A DNA stretch of 64,000 nucleotides from Shewanella sp. GD04112 (GCF_029835735.1 NZ_JAOEAL010000001.1:1984001-2048000); one strand, 5' to 3'; shown: positions 34,844 through 45,026, counted from the first letter of the stretch. The notes: a model not told the origin generated them from the letters alone. Program-made: numbers and translations.

Positions 34844-35062
34844 TTAGCTCGCAGCCTTATCTTCCGCGCTAGATGCATCGGTACCTGCGCTATCTTGCGC
34901 TACTTCTAAAGCCACTGCTTCTGGCGTTTCGGCTTCGAGACGCGCGCGCTCCGCTTTAGAAATATAACGCGGTTTTGCACCCACTTTGGGTTTCTCGATT
35001 TTGTTTTGTTTGGCTTTTTCGCGCTTAGCCATCTTCTTAACGATCTTTTGCTTCTTGTTCAT
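34844..35062 (-). CDS. Small basic protein (DUF2986-like)
   Basis: This 72-aa protein has an extremely lysine-rich first half (MNKKQKIVKKMAKREKAKQN) followed by KPRYISKAERARLEAE and an acidic, alanine-rich tail. The Lys-rich start plus YISKAERA matches my memory of the DUF2986 family in Shewanella and Vibrio. It may bind nucleic acid or ribosomes, but there is no direct evidence. The ATG has a possible AGAGATGT site. The 281 bp upstream, to 35343, hold no gene. Confidence 0.65.
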   Translation of the reverse strand: MNKKQKIVKKMAKREKAKQNKIEKPKVGAKPRYISKAERARLEAETPEAVALEVAQDSAGTDASSAEDKAAS

Positions 35063-35367
35063 AACATCTCTAATTCGGTTTTTGCCTATACAGGCTGAGT
35101 CCAGTGGCTCAATTAAAGCTGGATTCTAACTGAATATTGCCAATCTCTCCATGTTTTGCTGTTGCCTAAGAGGATGGTGGCTAAGTTTTGCTGGGTATTA
35201 CCGCGCTAAAGTATGAGTTATTTTATTTACCGTACTGTTCACCCATGGCCATAACCGCTATATTGACGACCAGTAAGGTATTGACCTTTAACGGTTTAAC
35301 TAAATAAATGCAGATTTAACAGTCGTTAAGTTCTGCATACTACGTGAGTGTTTGTTATGGAGGCGCT

Positions 35368-35700
35368 TTGTTAACCAAAATCACTTTCTTTGAGCGTTTC
35401 GAGCAGGATATTTTATCGGGGGCTAAGACCATTACCTTAAGGGATGAAGCCGAGTCTCATGTGTTCGCCGGACAAATTTTGCCGGTATCGACCTTTGAAG
35501 CTGACCGTTGGTTTTGTGATATCAAGGTCATTGAGGTTGTGCCTGTGCTGTTTTCTGCGCTGACAGAGCAACATGCTGCCCAAGAGAATATGACGCTGCC
35601 AGAGCTGCGCCGAGTGATCCAAGAGATTTATCCCGGCCTTGAGCAGTTATTTCAAATTCGCTTTTGTGTTGTGAGTACAACGGCAGACTCTATTGATTAA
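35368..35700 (+). CDS. yqfB: ASCH-domain protein, YqfB-like N4-acetylcytidine amidohydrolase
   Basis: This ASCH-domain protein of about 110 aa aligns well with E. coli YqfB: ITFFERFEQDILSGAKTITLRDEAESH at the start and TEQHAAQENMTLPELRRVIQEIYPG near the end. The lysine, threonine and glutamate of the KTIT.RD.(A/S)E motif that form the YqfB active site are present. The likely start is TTG 35368, preceded by GGAGG with a short 4-nt spacer. A GTG at 35344 would add an extension not seen in YqfB. Confidence 0.82.
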   Translation: MLTKITFFERFEQDILSGAKTITLRDEAESHVFAGQILPVSTFEADRWFCDIKVIEVVPVLFSALTEQHAAQENMTLPELRRVIQEIYPGLEQLFQIRFCVVSTTADSID

Positions 35701-35729
35701 CGCTATTGACTAACGTTATTGATTAAGCG
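35690..35729. repeat. Short tandem repeat across the yqfB stop codon
   Basis: Three near-copies of a 13-14-bp unit CTATTGA(T/C)TAACG (35690-35702, 35703-35715, 35716-35729) begin in the last codons of yqfB and include its TAA. Each copy supplies an extra TAA, in differing frames. Confidence 0.6.
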
Positions 35730-35740
35730 CTATTAAGAAA

Positions 35741-35780
35741 AAATAGGCTGGCTTGTTTTGATGCAAGCCAGCCTATTTTT
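35741..35780. terminator. Bidirectional terminator between yqfB and the RND operon
   Basis: A perfect 15-bp stem (35741-35755 with 35764-35778) with an 8-nt loop is flanked by an A-run and a T-run. It serves both convergent units. Confidence 0.92.
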
Positions 35781-35818
35781 CAAGTGTGATGCGAACTTAT
35801 ATCGCAGACATCAATTAA

Positions 35819-38800
35819 CTATACCGTCCAAGGTAAGAGTTTTTGGGCGATGCGGTTTGATTCACCTAGGCGCACCGCGGCGCGATAACGCATTCTGTAG
35901 AGCAGTTGGTAGCACAAGGGAACCAAATACAGACTCGTCACCGTTGAGAACGACAAACCGCCGATAATGGCGATAGCCATCGGTGAGTAGGGTGGACCAC
36001 CGCCGCCGATTTGGGTTTCGCCCATCGCCAGTGGCACTAGGCCCAGCACCGTCGTTCCGACCGTCATTAGCACAGGGCGCAGACGGGTAATACAGACTTC
36101 ACGTATGGTATCCGACAGCTTATCGAGTTCAGGCGTCATTTGGTTGATTTGGTCGACCAATACGATGCCGTTATTCACCACAATTCCCATAAGAATCAAG
36201 ATCCCTATCATGGCCATGACTGACATAGGCGTGCCTGTGAGCAGCAAAGCCCAAAAGACGCCAGTGATCGAGAACAGAATCGAGGTGATAATCGCCGTCG
36301 GTAATAATAAAGATTCAAACAGCGCCGCCATTACGATGTAAATCATGGCAATAGCAAGCAGCATATTGATAGCCATGACGCTCTGATCTTCATCCTGACG
36401 CTCAAACCCTCCGCGCAGTGAATAGTTATAACCATTCGGGAAGCGCACGTTTTCCATCACCTGTTTGATCTTCGTTTGTGCTTCTTCTGTGGTGAGCTTG
36501 TCTAAGTTCGCGCCGATTGAAAGCGAGGTTTGGCGATTGTAGTGCTTGATGGTATCGAACCTAGGTAAAATCTCGATACTAGCAAGGTTATCAAGGGTAT
36601 ACAGGCGTTGGTCGATACGCACGATAGGCAGTTGCTTTAGCTTCTCGAGGGATTTTTGCCATTCCTTCTCATAGGCCATTTCGATACGCAGCTCCCCATT
36701 GGGATCGTGCCTAAATGAGCGCAGCGGTGAGCCGCGCAGGGCCATTGATATGCTAGAGGCCACTTCGTTGAGTTTTAAATCCAGTCGTGCTGCCATCTGC
36801 CGATTAATGCGGATCACCACTTCCTGCTGCGCGCCGTTCACTTCGGAGCGCACATCCACTAAGCCTTTGATATTGGAGAGCAGAGGTAATACTTGCTCAC
36901 TCAAATGGATAAGCTCTGAGGTGGAGCGACCTGTGAGCGTGACACGTACGCCTGAGTTATCATTGCCCCAGCCAAATTGAGGTTTCGCGATGGAGAATTT
37001 AGGAAAACCGCTGCGGATTTTCTTCTTTAATTCATCCAGTGGCATAGGTAGGTCTTTTTTCAGCAAAATCACTGAGGAAGCATCGTCTGGCGCATAATAG
37101 CTATACACTGAGTCGATATGGAATTCCTCTTTATTGTTATAAAGATACTCTTCCATTTGGCTCACCATTGCTTCGGTCACATTGAGATTATGGCGACCTT
37201 CTACTTGGTAGTTGATGTAAATCCGCTCCTTGCTTTGGCTGTCCTCCTGATCCTGCTTTACCATCGATAGCGGTAGGGCAGTGGAGACCAAAATGGCCAC
37301 CGAAATTAGGCCAGAACGCCAAGGACGCAGCAGCACCCAATTGAGGCTACGGTTGTAGAAGTTTTGCAACTTACCGGGTGCTTTCTCCGGCGCGATATCG
37401 AAGTGAAACTTAGTCAACATCAATGGAATTAATGTTTTAGCCACTAACAGTGAGGCCGCCAGCGAAATACAAATCGCAATCGCCACATGCTCAAGGAAGA
37501 TAGTAAGTTCGACTTTTACCCCGAAGATATTGGGTAAAAACACGATAGCCGTGGTCATAGTGCCCGCAAGTACGGCAAGACTGACCTTATCTACCCCTGT
37601 CATGACCGCGTTTTCATTGTCTTCTGCGCTATTGGTGGCTTTGCCTTGCTTCTCCTGCAGCACACTCTCGGTGACCACCACGGCGTTATCGATAAGCATA
37701 CCGACCGCCAATAATAGTCCCATCATCGACAGAATGTTTAAGCTGTAACCTAGCAGGTACATGGCGGCCAGCGTCATACCAATCGAAATCGGCACTGATG
37801 ACACCACAATCAAGGTCATCTTGAAGTTTCTCAGGAATAAATACAGCACGATAAAAGACAGCAAGGCGCCGATTAATCCCGACAGCAGCAGATCCGAGAG
37901 GGAAGATTTTACCCCAGAGGCTTGATCTTCCATGATAAACAAGCGGATACCTTGGAATTGTTGATCTTGCTTGGCAAGCTCAATCACCTTTAATACCCGA
38001 TCAGACACTTCCACTAAGTTGGCGCCGGATTCTTTAAACACATCCAGACCCACAGCGTAATGCTTATCTAAGTGACGACCTTCGACCCGTTCAGGTAGCG
38101 CAAATTGCACATCGGCAACGTCACCTAAGGTCAGTCCCGGTAATAGTACTAGGGCTTTAATGTCTTCCAGATTGCGAAACTCGCCCTTAGGAGACACCTG
38201 ATAAACCAGATTACTTTCCCTTAAGGTGCCAGCGCTGAGTACAAAGTTTTCTCGGCCGAGACGTGTCTGTAACTCGGTTGCCGAATAACCACTAGCGGCA
38301 AGACGGTTGGCATTGATCCTGACCTCAATCTGCTTTTGCTCAACCCCATAGAGATTGACTTTAGACACCCCTTCGACCCGCTCCAGCGGGCGCTTAAGCT
38401 GCTTATCAAGCAAGTCGAATGCGCCAGAAAGCTCGCGGTCGCTCGAAATCCGTATGGTCAATACTGGCATATCGGCGGTGGAGAATTGACGGATAAACAC
38501 CCGCTCAACATCCTTGGGCAATAAGTGCCGCACCGCATCGATTTTTTCCCGCGCTTCTAAGCTCTTAGTGGCAACGTTTTCGCCCCATTTCATATTGATT
38601 TCGATTTCCGCCCCCTCTTGGGAGGATTCGGATTCGAGCTCATCGATACCGCCCATAGTGGCGAGGGACTCTTCGAGCACCTTAGTGATATCGCGCTCGA
38701 CTTCCGCAGGGGTTGAGCCTTTGTAAGGCACTTGCACCACGATCTGCGGAATATCGATGCCGGGGAACATTTCGAGCGGCAGTAGGCGGCTAGAAGCCAG

Positions 38801-38875
38801 ACCAAACAGCAAGATAGCAAAGAAAAACATGCTGGTGGTGACTGGGCGTTTTATCGCTAAACGGGTGAGGTTCAT
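35819..38875 (-). CDS. RND efflux permease, second of the pair
   Basis: This 1018-aa inner-membrane RND pump has two repeats, each of six helices plus a large periplasmic loop. The helix 4 proton-relay motif reads GMLIDNAVVVTE, a single Asp followed by Asn where AcrB has Asp-Asp. The N-terminus is MNLTRLAIKRPVTTSMFFFA. It overlaps the preceding permease by 4 bp (ATGA), indicating coupling. Two different permeases with one fusion protein suggest a heteromeric pump, as in MdtBC. No outer-membrane channel gene is in the operon. The substrate is unknown. Confidence 0.9.
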   Translation of the reverse strand: MNLTRLAIKRPVTTSMFFFAILLFGLASSRLLPLEMFPGIDIPQIVVQVPYKGSTPAEVERDITKVLEESLATMGGIDELESESSQEGAEIEINMKWGENVATKSLEAREKIDAVRHLLPKDVERVFIRQFSTADMPVLTIRISSDRELSGAFDLLDKQLKRPLERVEGVSKVNLYGVEQKQIEVRINANRLAASGYSATELQTRLGRENFVLSAGTLRESNLVYQVSPKGEFRNLEDIKALVLLPGLTLGDVADVQFALPERVEGRHLDKHYAVGLDVFKESGANLVEVSDRVLKVIELAKQDQQFQGIRLFIMEDQASGVKSSLSDLLLSGLIGALLSFIVLYLFLRNFKMTLIVVSSVPISIGMTLAAMYLLGYSLNILSMMGLLLAVGMLIDNAVVVTESVLQEKQGKATNSAEDNENAVMTGVDKVSLAVLAGTMTTAIVFLPNIFGVKVELTIFLEHVAIAICISLAASLLVAKTLIPLMLTKFHFDIAPEKAPGKLQNFYNRSLNWVLLRPWRSGLISVAILVSTALPLSMVKQDQEDSQSKERIYINYQVEGRHNLNVTEAMVSQMEEYLYNNKEEFHIDSVYSYYAPDDASSVILLKKDLPMPLDELKKKIRSGFPKFSIAKPQFGWGNDNSGVRVTLTGRSTSELIHLSEQVLPLLSNIKGLVDVRSEVNGAQQEVVIRINRQMAARLDLKLNEVASSISMALRGSPLRSFRHDPNGELRIEMAYEKEWQKSLEKLKQLPIVRIDQRLYTLDNLASIEILPRFDTIKHYNRQTSLSIGANLDKLTTEEAQTKIKQVMENVRFPNGYNYSLRGGFERQDEDQSVMAINMLLAIAMIYIVMAALFESLLLPTAIITSILFSITGVFWALLLTGTPMSVMAMIGILILMGIVVNNGIVLVDQINQMTPELDKLSDTIREVCITRLRPVLMTVGTTVLGLVPLAMGETQIGGGGPPYSPMAIAIIGGLSFSTVTSLYLVPLCYQLLYRMRYRAAVRLGESNRIAQKLLPWTV

Positions 38876-41800
38876 AGACGAGCCTCCGTGGTTTCTGCCG
38901 TGTTGTCTTGCGCTGTGGCGGTATGTTCAAACTTTTTACGGTCAAACAGGGCATAGAGCACAGGAATAACAATCAGGGTCAACAGGGTCGAGAGACTCAG
39001 ACCAAAGATCACGGTAATCGCCATCGGTGCACGGACTTCTGAGCCATCGCCTAAACCTAACGCCATCGGCAGCAGACCTAAGGTGGTGGTTAAGGTGGTC
39101 ATCATAATCGGGCGCAGACGGGATTTGGCCGCGACCTTAATGGCATCAAGCTTGTCCACGCCTTCGGTGCGCAGCTGATTAATTCTATCCACCAGTACGA
39201 TGGCGTTGTTGACCACAATCCCCGCGAGCATGATAAGGCCGATAAACACCACCACACTCAAATGGGTTTGGGTGATATAGAGCCCAAGCACGCTACCTGC
39301 CAGCGCCATCGGCACGGCGAATAAAATTAGCAGCGGATGCAGCAGTGATTCGAATTGACTCGCCATCACTAAGTACACTAGGAAAACCGCTAGGATCAGC
39401 GCAATCTTCAGTGATTGGAATGAATGCTCCATTTCCTCATTTTGTCCACCAAAGCGTGCTTGAACCGAGGCGGGCAAGACCTGTGCAGACAAAATTTGCT
39501 GCGCTTCGGCCACCGCATCACTTAAGTCGCCATAGGCAAGGTTGGCCGATACTAAGGCCACTCGTTGTTGGCTGATGCGGTTAATCGCCGATGGGCCTAA
39601 TTGCAATGACACTTCAGCCACGGCGCTTAGGGCAATCGGTTGCTGGCTGTTCGGGTTGATGATTAGCGCATCGATATCACTGATTTGATCCCGCTCATCC
39701 AGTTCGCTACGCACTAAAATATCAATTTTGCGGTCGCGGACTGTGTATTGGCTGGCAACTGTACCGCCAACGCGCTGGGCAATACGATTGGCGACTGTGG
39801 GCGCATCCATGCCTAAGGCGGCTAAGCGAGCATGGTCGAAGCGAATGCTGAGTTCTGGCTGACCATCACGCAGGCTGGTATTCACATCGGCAAAGCGATC
39901 GGAGGCGGAAAGTGCCTTAACCAGATTATCGGCACTGCGCTTAAGCAAGTGTAAATCGTAACCCGAAAGCTCAATCTCCAATGGGGTTTTAAAGCTAAAG
40001 AGTTCAGGTTGCTCGATTTTAGCTTCCAGCTCAGGGATGCGGCGCGCGGTGTCACGCAGCACTTGTGTCACCTGATGGTAAGCCGTGTGATCGCTCAGTA
40101 CGACCTGTAAACGCCCCCAGTTTTCACCGCCTCTGGCGGTATCAGAGGTCATTAGGCCGCCGCTACCCGCTTGGCTGTAGGCATGTTTGACTTCGGGTCT
40201 GTCTTTAATCGACATCGCGAGTTGTTGCAGTACTTTGTCTGTTTCACCGACGGCAGTGCCAGGAGGCAACAGGATCTCCACATAAAACTCCCCTTGGTTC
40301 ATCGGTGGGATGAGCTCCATACCAAGGCGGGGCAGCAAGCTAATACAGGCGCCAGTGATCCCTATGGTTAGCAACAAAGTGGCGACTTGTTTTCGCAGTG
40401 CTATCGCGAGCAGTTTGTGATAAACCGACTCGATAGCGTGGTAAACAAAATTAAAACCACTGCTTAGCGGGCGCATCACTAACCCAAGCAGCCAAGAGAA
40501 GAAGCGACCAATGACTAACGCTAAAGTCAGCAATGCACTCGGTAAGTAGCTAAAGAGCAACACAATCGGGAAGGAAAATACCGTCGCACTATAGTGTTTT
40601 AACTTACCGAGCTTAGTCGTTGGTTTCTCCTTCGGGGTTTTCTTGATGAGTTCGGGCAGTGCTGTAAAGCCTTCGCGGGAGGCCAGCATTGGAATTGAGG
40701 TTAATGCCACCAAGAGTGATGCGAGTAGAGCAAAGGTCACTGTGAGGGCTTGATCAGAGAATAGGGCGCCCGCAATACCATCGACAAATACCAAGGGGAC
40801 AAACACTGCAAGCGTGGTCATGGTCGAGGCGAAAATCGCGCCCGCCACTTCTTTAGTCCCTGTCACTGCCGCATCTAACTTGCTCATGCCTTCGTTACGG
40901 CAGCGGTCGATGTTCTCCAGCACCACAATGGCGTTGTCGACTAAGAGACCGATAGCGAGCGCAATACCGCCTAATGACATGATATTTAAACTGATATCGG
41001 CAAAATACATCATGTTAAAGGTGGCAATCACCGAGAAGGGGATGGAGATAGAGATGATCAGCGTCGGGATAATATTGCGCAGGAACAGGTAAATCACCAA
41101 CATAGACAAAATACTGCCCATCAACGCAGATGAGGTGACTTCACTTACGGCACTCTCAATAAACTCAGACTGATCGTAAATCACTTCCAATTTGTTTTGC
41201 TTAGGATCTTGGTTGATTTTGACTAGCTCATCGCGCAGTTTTTTAGCCACCGCGACCGTGTTGGCATCGCCTTCCTTATAGATAGCCAGCTCAATCGACT
41301 CTTGGCTGCCGATACGGGTGATGTCGCTACGCTCTTTAAAGGCATCGGTAATGGTCGCAACTTCAAATAGACGTACTAAGGTCTGTGCGTCGCGATAGAC
41401 GATCACTTGCCCCAGTTCTTCCAATGAATTGAATTGGTTAAGGGTACGAACCAGATATTCGCGGTCGCCTTGGATCACTTTACCCGCAGATAAGTTGATG
41501 TTTTCCTCGTTGATGCGGCGTTTAATATCATCGGCATTCAAATTGAGCTGGGATAATTTTTCCTGATTGAGCTGAATATGCACTTCCTGCTCTAAACCAC
41601 CGGATAAGCGCACTGCAGCTACACCTGAAAGAGCTTCTAAACGGCGTTTAAGTTCTTCCTCCGCGTAGGTACGCATCTGCTTGAGTTCAGCCTCTGATGC
41701 ATTAGGGACTGACAGCGCGAGGCGCATGATTGGGTCTAGGTTGGGGTTAAAGCGCAGCAATAATGGCTTTTTAACATCCAGTGGCAGGGCGATAGTGTCG

Positions 41801-42135
41801 AGTTTTTCACGCACATCGAGACTTGCCATATCCATAGTGGTACCCCATTCGAACTCGAGTACCACATCAGACATGCCTGAGCGGGAGATAGAGCTTATCT
41901 TACGCAAGCCTTTCACCACACCGACGGCTTCTTCAATGGGTTTTGAAACCAATTGCTCCACTTCAACGGGCGCGGCACCGTCGTACATGGTTCTAATGGT
42001 CAAGGTGGGGTAGCTTAAATCGGGCAGGAGTTTTACCGCTAAGCGCGAAAACCCCACCATACCGAATAACATAATGGCCAGCATGAACATCCATACCGTG
42101 ACTGGCCGTTTAACTGAGGTGCTGATGATTGACAT
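38872..42135 (-). CDS. RND efflux permease, first of the pair
   Basis: This 1087-aa RND permease has a helix 4 motif GLLVDNAIVVLEN, again Asp-Asn. The N-terminus is ISTSVKRPVTVWMFMLAIML. A long insert of about 55 residues around residues 500-555 (KKTPKEKPTTKLGKLKHY onwards) with extra hydrophobic stretches precedes the second repeat, making it longer than its partner. It starts 12 bp after the fusion-protein stop and overlaps the next permease by 4 bp. Confidence 0.9.
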   Translation of the reverse strand: MSIISTSVKRPVTVWMFMLAIMLFGMVGFSRLAVKLLPDLSYPTLTIRTMYDGAAPVEVEQLVSKPIEEAVGVVKGLRKISSISRSGMSDVVLEFEWGTTMDMASLDVREKLDTIALPLDVKKPLLLRFNPNLDPIMRLALSVPNASEAELKQMRTYAEEELKRRLEALSGVAAVRLSGGLEQEVHIQLNQEKLSQLNLNADDIKRRINEENINLSAGKVIQGDREYLVRTLNQFNSLEELGQVIVYRDAQTLVRLFEVATITDAFKERSDITRIGSQESIELAIYKEGDANTVAVAKKLRDELVKINQDPKQNKLEVIYDQSEFIESAVSEVTSSALMGSILSMLVIYLFLRNIIPTLIISISIPFSVIATFNMMYFADISLNIMSLGGIALAIGLLVDNAIVVLENIDRCRNEGMSKLDAAVTGTKEVAGAIFASTMTTLAVFVPLVFVDGIAGALFSDQALTVTFALLASLLVALTSIPMLASREGFTALPELIKKTPKEKPTTKLGKLKHYSATVFSFPIVLLFSYLPSALLTLALVIGRFFSWLLGLVMRPLSSGFNFVYHAIESVYHKLLAIALRKQVATLLLTIGITGACISLLPRLGMELIPPMNQGEFYVEILLPPGTAVGETDKVLQQLAMSIKDRPEVKHAYSQAGSGGLMTSDTARGGENWGRLQVVLSDHTAYHQVTQVLRDTARRIPELEAKIEQPELFSFKTPLEIELSGYDLHLLKRSADNLVKALSASDRFADVNTSLRDGQPELSIRFDHARLAALGMDAPTVANRIAQRVGGTVASQYTVRDRKIDILVRSELDERDQISDIDALIINPNSQQPIALSAVAEVSLQLGPSAINRISQQRVALVSANLAYGDLSDAVAEAQQILSAQVLPASVQARFGGQNEEMEHSFQSLKIALILAVFLVYLVMASQFESLLHPLLILFAVPMALAGSVLGLYITQTHLSVVVFIGLIMLAGIVVNNAIVLVDRINQLRTEGVDKLDAIKVAAKSRLRPIMMTTLTTTLGLLPMALGLGDGSEVRAPMAITVIFGLSLSTLLTLIVIPVLYALFDRKKFEHTATAQDNTAETTEARL

Positions 42136-42147
42136 GAAAGACTCCTA

Positions 42148-43224
42148 TCAGTTCTTCGCTGAGGCCAAATCGAGTGGGGTAATGACTTCAACTAAGGATT
42201 GGTCTTTCAAATTTTGCTGGCCACGGGTCACGACTTGCTCGCCGGGTTTGAGGCCGGAGACCACTTCCACCGCGTCGCCTTCACGGTAACCAATTTCGAC
42301 TTCACGGCGGTTGGCGCGATGATCTGCGCTCGTGCCATCAATCACATACAGGGCTTGTTTGTTGTCTTGGTTGATCAGGGCACTGTAGGGCACGGTGATT
42401 ACATTCTCATGGGTGTCATACTTCAATTCGACCCGAGTGAACATACCGGCCTTTAAATGCGCATTCTGATTCGGTACGGCTAAAGTCACTTTAAAGGTGC
42501 CGCTCTGTGGGTCGACCACTGGGCTTATCCGCAATACTTTCGCGTGGATAGCGTTTTTGCTCTGCTGATTACTAAAGACTTGGGCTTCTTGGCCTAAACG
42601 CAGGCTAGTTAATTGCTGCTCGGGTAAATGCACAATCCCGTGCAGCTCGTCTTGATTGACGATATAAAACAGATCCCCAAACTCCTTCGCCATGTTACCG
42701 GCCTTCACATAACGCTTAGCGATAATGCCATTGATAGGGGAGACCACATGGCTTTCTTTGACTTGTAATTCGGCAAGATCGCGTTTGGCGATAGCGGCCT
42801 GTAGGTTGTACTCAAGTTTGGCCATCGAGTCGGCACTGATAAACTCTTTGTTGCTCATTTTCTTTAAGCGGTTTAACTCTTGCTCGATGATTTTCACTTC
42901 GGCTTCGGAGCGGTCGAGATCGTATTGCTGACGTTTAGCATCGATAACCGCGAGGATTTGGCCTTTTTGTACCCGGTCACCTTCTTCGACATTAATGGCT
43001 TCGATAAGGCCGGCAATGCGGCTAACGACATTGGCTTCCTGCGGAGCTTCGAGGGTCGCCGTAGTGCTATAAAACGAAGACACATTACCCTGCAGTACGG
43101 TAGTGGTTTCGACGGGGATGGCATATTGTTCTTCTTTTTTAGCCACTTCCTCTTCGCCGCATGCCGCTAGCATTGACACTAACAGCACGGGTAGGGCGAA
43201 CTTAGCAATTTTTGACTTTTCCAT
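42148..43224 (-). CDS. RND periplasmic adaptor (membrane fusion) lipoprotein
   Basis: This periplasmic adaptor of about 358 aa links the permeases to an outer-membrane channel. The signal peptide ends in lipobox LAAC. A barrel-sandwich (lipoyl-like) domain is split around an alpha-helical hairpin of about 50 residues (QYDLDRSEAEVKIIEQELNR). A beta-barrel and membrane-proximal domain follow (GMFTRVELKYDTHENVITVP, GLKPGEQVVTRGQQNLKD). ATG 43224 has AGGT upstream; an in-frame start at 43245 adds seven residues. It is the first gene of the three-gene operon. Confidence 0.9.
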   Translation of the reverse strand: MEKSKIAKFALPVLLVSMLAACGEEEVAKKEEQYAIPVETTTVLQGNVSSFYSTTATLEAPQEANVVSRIAGLIEAINVEEGDRVQKGQILAVIDAKRQQYDLDRSEAEVKIIEQELNRLKKMSNKEFISADSMAKLEYNLQAAIAKRDLAELQVKESHVVSPINGIIAKRYVKAGNMAKEFGDLFYIVNQDELHGIVHLPEQQLTSLRLGQEAQVFSNQQSKNAIHAKVLRISPVVDPQSGTFKVTLAVPNQNAHLKAGMFTRVELKYDTHENVITVPYSALINQDNKQALYVIDGTSADHRANRREVEIGYREGDAVEVVSGLKPGEQVVTRGQQNLKDQSLVEVITPLDLASAKN

Positions 43225-43471
43225 AAGAGTATTACCTGTTGTCATTTTTGTGATGCCATCTTAAAGCGAAAAACATGCCAAAATTAAAAATACATTAATT
43301 TCAGTAAATTAACTTAAAATTATGAGATTGTGGATTAGGCAAACTTACTAAATGTAGCTAAAAAGTTTAAAAAGTGATTAGAAATGCTAAATAACCTGTG
43401 AGGGGAGATTGGCTATTGTGCTAGCGGGACTGATGAGAGGAGAGAAGGGCGGGGAAAAAAATTCCAATAAA

Positions 43472-43494
43472 AAAGCGCCCAGAGGGCGCTTTTA
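43472..43494 (-). terminator. Terminator of gltA
   Basis: A GCGCCC/GGGCGC stem with a 3-nt loop (43475-43480 with 43484-43489) is followed on the minus strand by a T-run, 15-35 nt after the gltA stop. The rest of the gap to the adaptor gene (43246-43470) is AT-rich and holds no gene; it must contain the RND promoter. Confidence 0.88.
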
Positions 43495-43508
43495 TCGATA
43501 AATGCAGT

Positions 43509-44795
43509 TTAGCGTTTATCTTGGCTAACGAAGTCACGCGCAGTCTCGCCAGTATAGAGCTGACGTGGACGGCTGATCTTGTGACCTGGTTGATCCAACA
43601 TTTCTTTCCAGTGAGCAATCCAACCCACGGTACGTGCTAATGCAAACAGTACAGTGAACATGCTGGTTGGAATACCAATGGCTTTCATGATGATGCCAGA
43701 GTAGAAATCGACGTTTGGATAGAGTTTCTTCGAAATGAAGTATTCGTCTTCCAGTGCGATACGCTCAAGTTCCATCGCAACATCTAATAATGGATCTTGT
43801 ACTTTCAGCTCTTTTAACACTTCGTGACAGGTTTCACGCATGACTTTGGCACGTGGGTCAAAGTTTTTGTAAACACGGTGTCCGAAGCCCATCAGACGGA
43901 ATGGGTCGTTCTTGTCTTTCGCACGGGCGATGAATTCAGGAATACGGTCCACTGAACCGATTTCTTCTAACATTTGTAGACAAGCTTCGTTCGCGCCGCC
44001 GTGCGCAGGGCCCCATAGAGAAGCAATACCCGCAGCGATACACGCGAATGGATTCGCGCCTGAAGAACCGGCTAAACGTACGGTTGACGTTGACGCGTTT
44101 TGTTCGTGATCCGCATGTAGAATGAAGATACGGTCCATAGCACGTTCAACGATTGGGTTTACCTTGTACTCTTCACAAGGAACAGCAAACATCATGCTTA
44201 AGAAGTTGCCTGCGTAGCTTAAGTCATTGCGTGGGTAAACGAATGGCTGGCCAGAAGAGTACTTGTAGCACATAGCGGCAATCGTTGGCATTTTGGAGAC
44301 TAGGCGATAAGCGGCGATTTCGCGGTGGCGAGGATCGTTGACATCGAGTGAGTCTTGATAAAATGCAGACAATGCACCAGTGACACCACATAACATCGCC
44401 ATAGGATGAGCATCACGACGGAAACCTCTAAAGAAGAAGGCGAGTTGCTCATGAACCATAGTGTGGGTTTTTACTGTGTGTACAAATTCAGCATATTGCT
44501 CTTTCGTCGGCAGTTCACCGTAAAGCAGCAGGTAACACAGGTCTAAGTAATCTGAGTCAACGGCGAGTTGCTCGATTGGATAGCCGCGGTGTAACAATAT
44601 ACCTTGATCGCCATCGATATAGGTAATTGCAGATTCACAGGAGGCTGTCGCGAGAAAACCTGGATCAAAAGTGAAGTAACCCTTGCTGCCAAGTTTACTG
44701 ATATCGATTACGTCAAAACCAGCGGATCCTTGCTTTACTGGCAATTCTATCGAGTCGTTCCCTGGTAATTCTAATTTGGCTTTTAAATCAGCCAT
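43509..44795 (-). CDS. gltA: Citrate synthase, type II
   Basis: This enzyme condenses acetyl-CoA and oxaloacetate to citrate, the entry to the TCA cycle. It has 428 aa, the length of hexameric NADH-sensitive enterobacterial enzymes. Catalytic histidines are in LHADHEQNASTSTVR and GFGHRVYKNFDPRAK, and the catalytic Asp is in the EDEYFISKKLYPNVDFYSG region. The ATG has AAGGAG at proper spacing. It is divergent from sdhCDAB, so the intergenic region can coordinate both. Confidence 0.96.
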   Translation of the reverse strand: MADLKAKLELPGNDSIELPVKQGSAGFDVIDISKLGSKGYFTFDPGFLATASCESAITYIDGDQGILLHRGYPIEQLAVDSDYLDLCYLLLYGELPTKEQYAEFVHTVKTHTMVHEQLAFFFRGFRRDAHPMAMLCGVTGALSAFYQDSLDVNDPRHREIAAYRLVSKMPTIAAMCYKYSSGQPFVYPRNDLSYAGNFLSMMFAVPCEEYKVNPIVERAMDRIFILHADHEQNASTSTVRLAGSSGANPFACIAAGIASLWGPAHGGANEACLQMLEEIGSVDRIPEFIARAKDKNDPFRLMGFGHRVYKNFDPRAKVMRETCHEVLKELKVQDPLLDVAMELERIALEDEYFISKKLYPNVDFYSGIIMKAIGIPTSMFTVLFALARTVGWIAHWKEMLDQPGHKISRPRQLYTGETARDFVSQDKR

Positions 44796-44997
44796 ACCCC
44801 GTTCTCCTTACTTCGTTCTTATCTGTGAGTGCGGCATGTCAAACCGCCATTACTTTACAGCCATTCTAGATCACATTTCAATTTAAATAAGCGTTTAAAT
44901 TTGTTAGACCATGGTATAAATCTCTTTACTTTCCTTGGTGCAGCTGGCACTTAGGTGAAAATATCCTTAAAAAAACAAAATTTGCATTCTGTGATGT

Positions 44998-45026
44998 TTG
45001 TATTTGACATTTCGCGCGAGTATACT
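44998..45026 (+). promoter_or_regulatory. Candidate promoter in the gltA-sdhC divergent region
   Basis: TTGTAT (44998-45003), a 17-bp spacer and TATACT (45021-45026) give a fair sigma-70 promoter for sdhCDAB, with a leader of about 180 nt. The whole gap 44796-45211 is AT-rich. A TGTGATCTAG half-site-like sequence near 44865-44875 could bind CRP on the gltA side, and TGTTTACATGTTAAAT near 45075 loosely resembles an ArcA box. None of these is certain. Confidence 0.35.
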
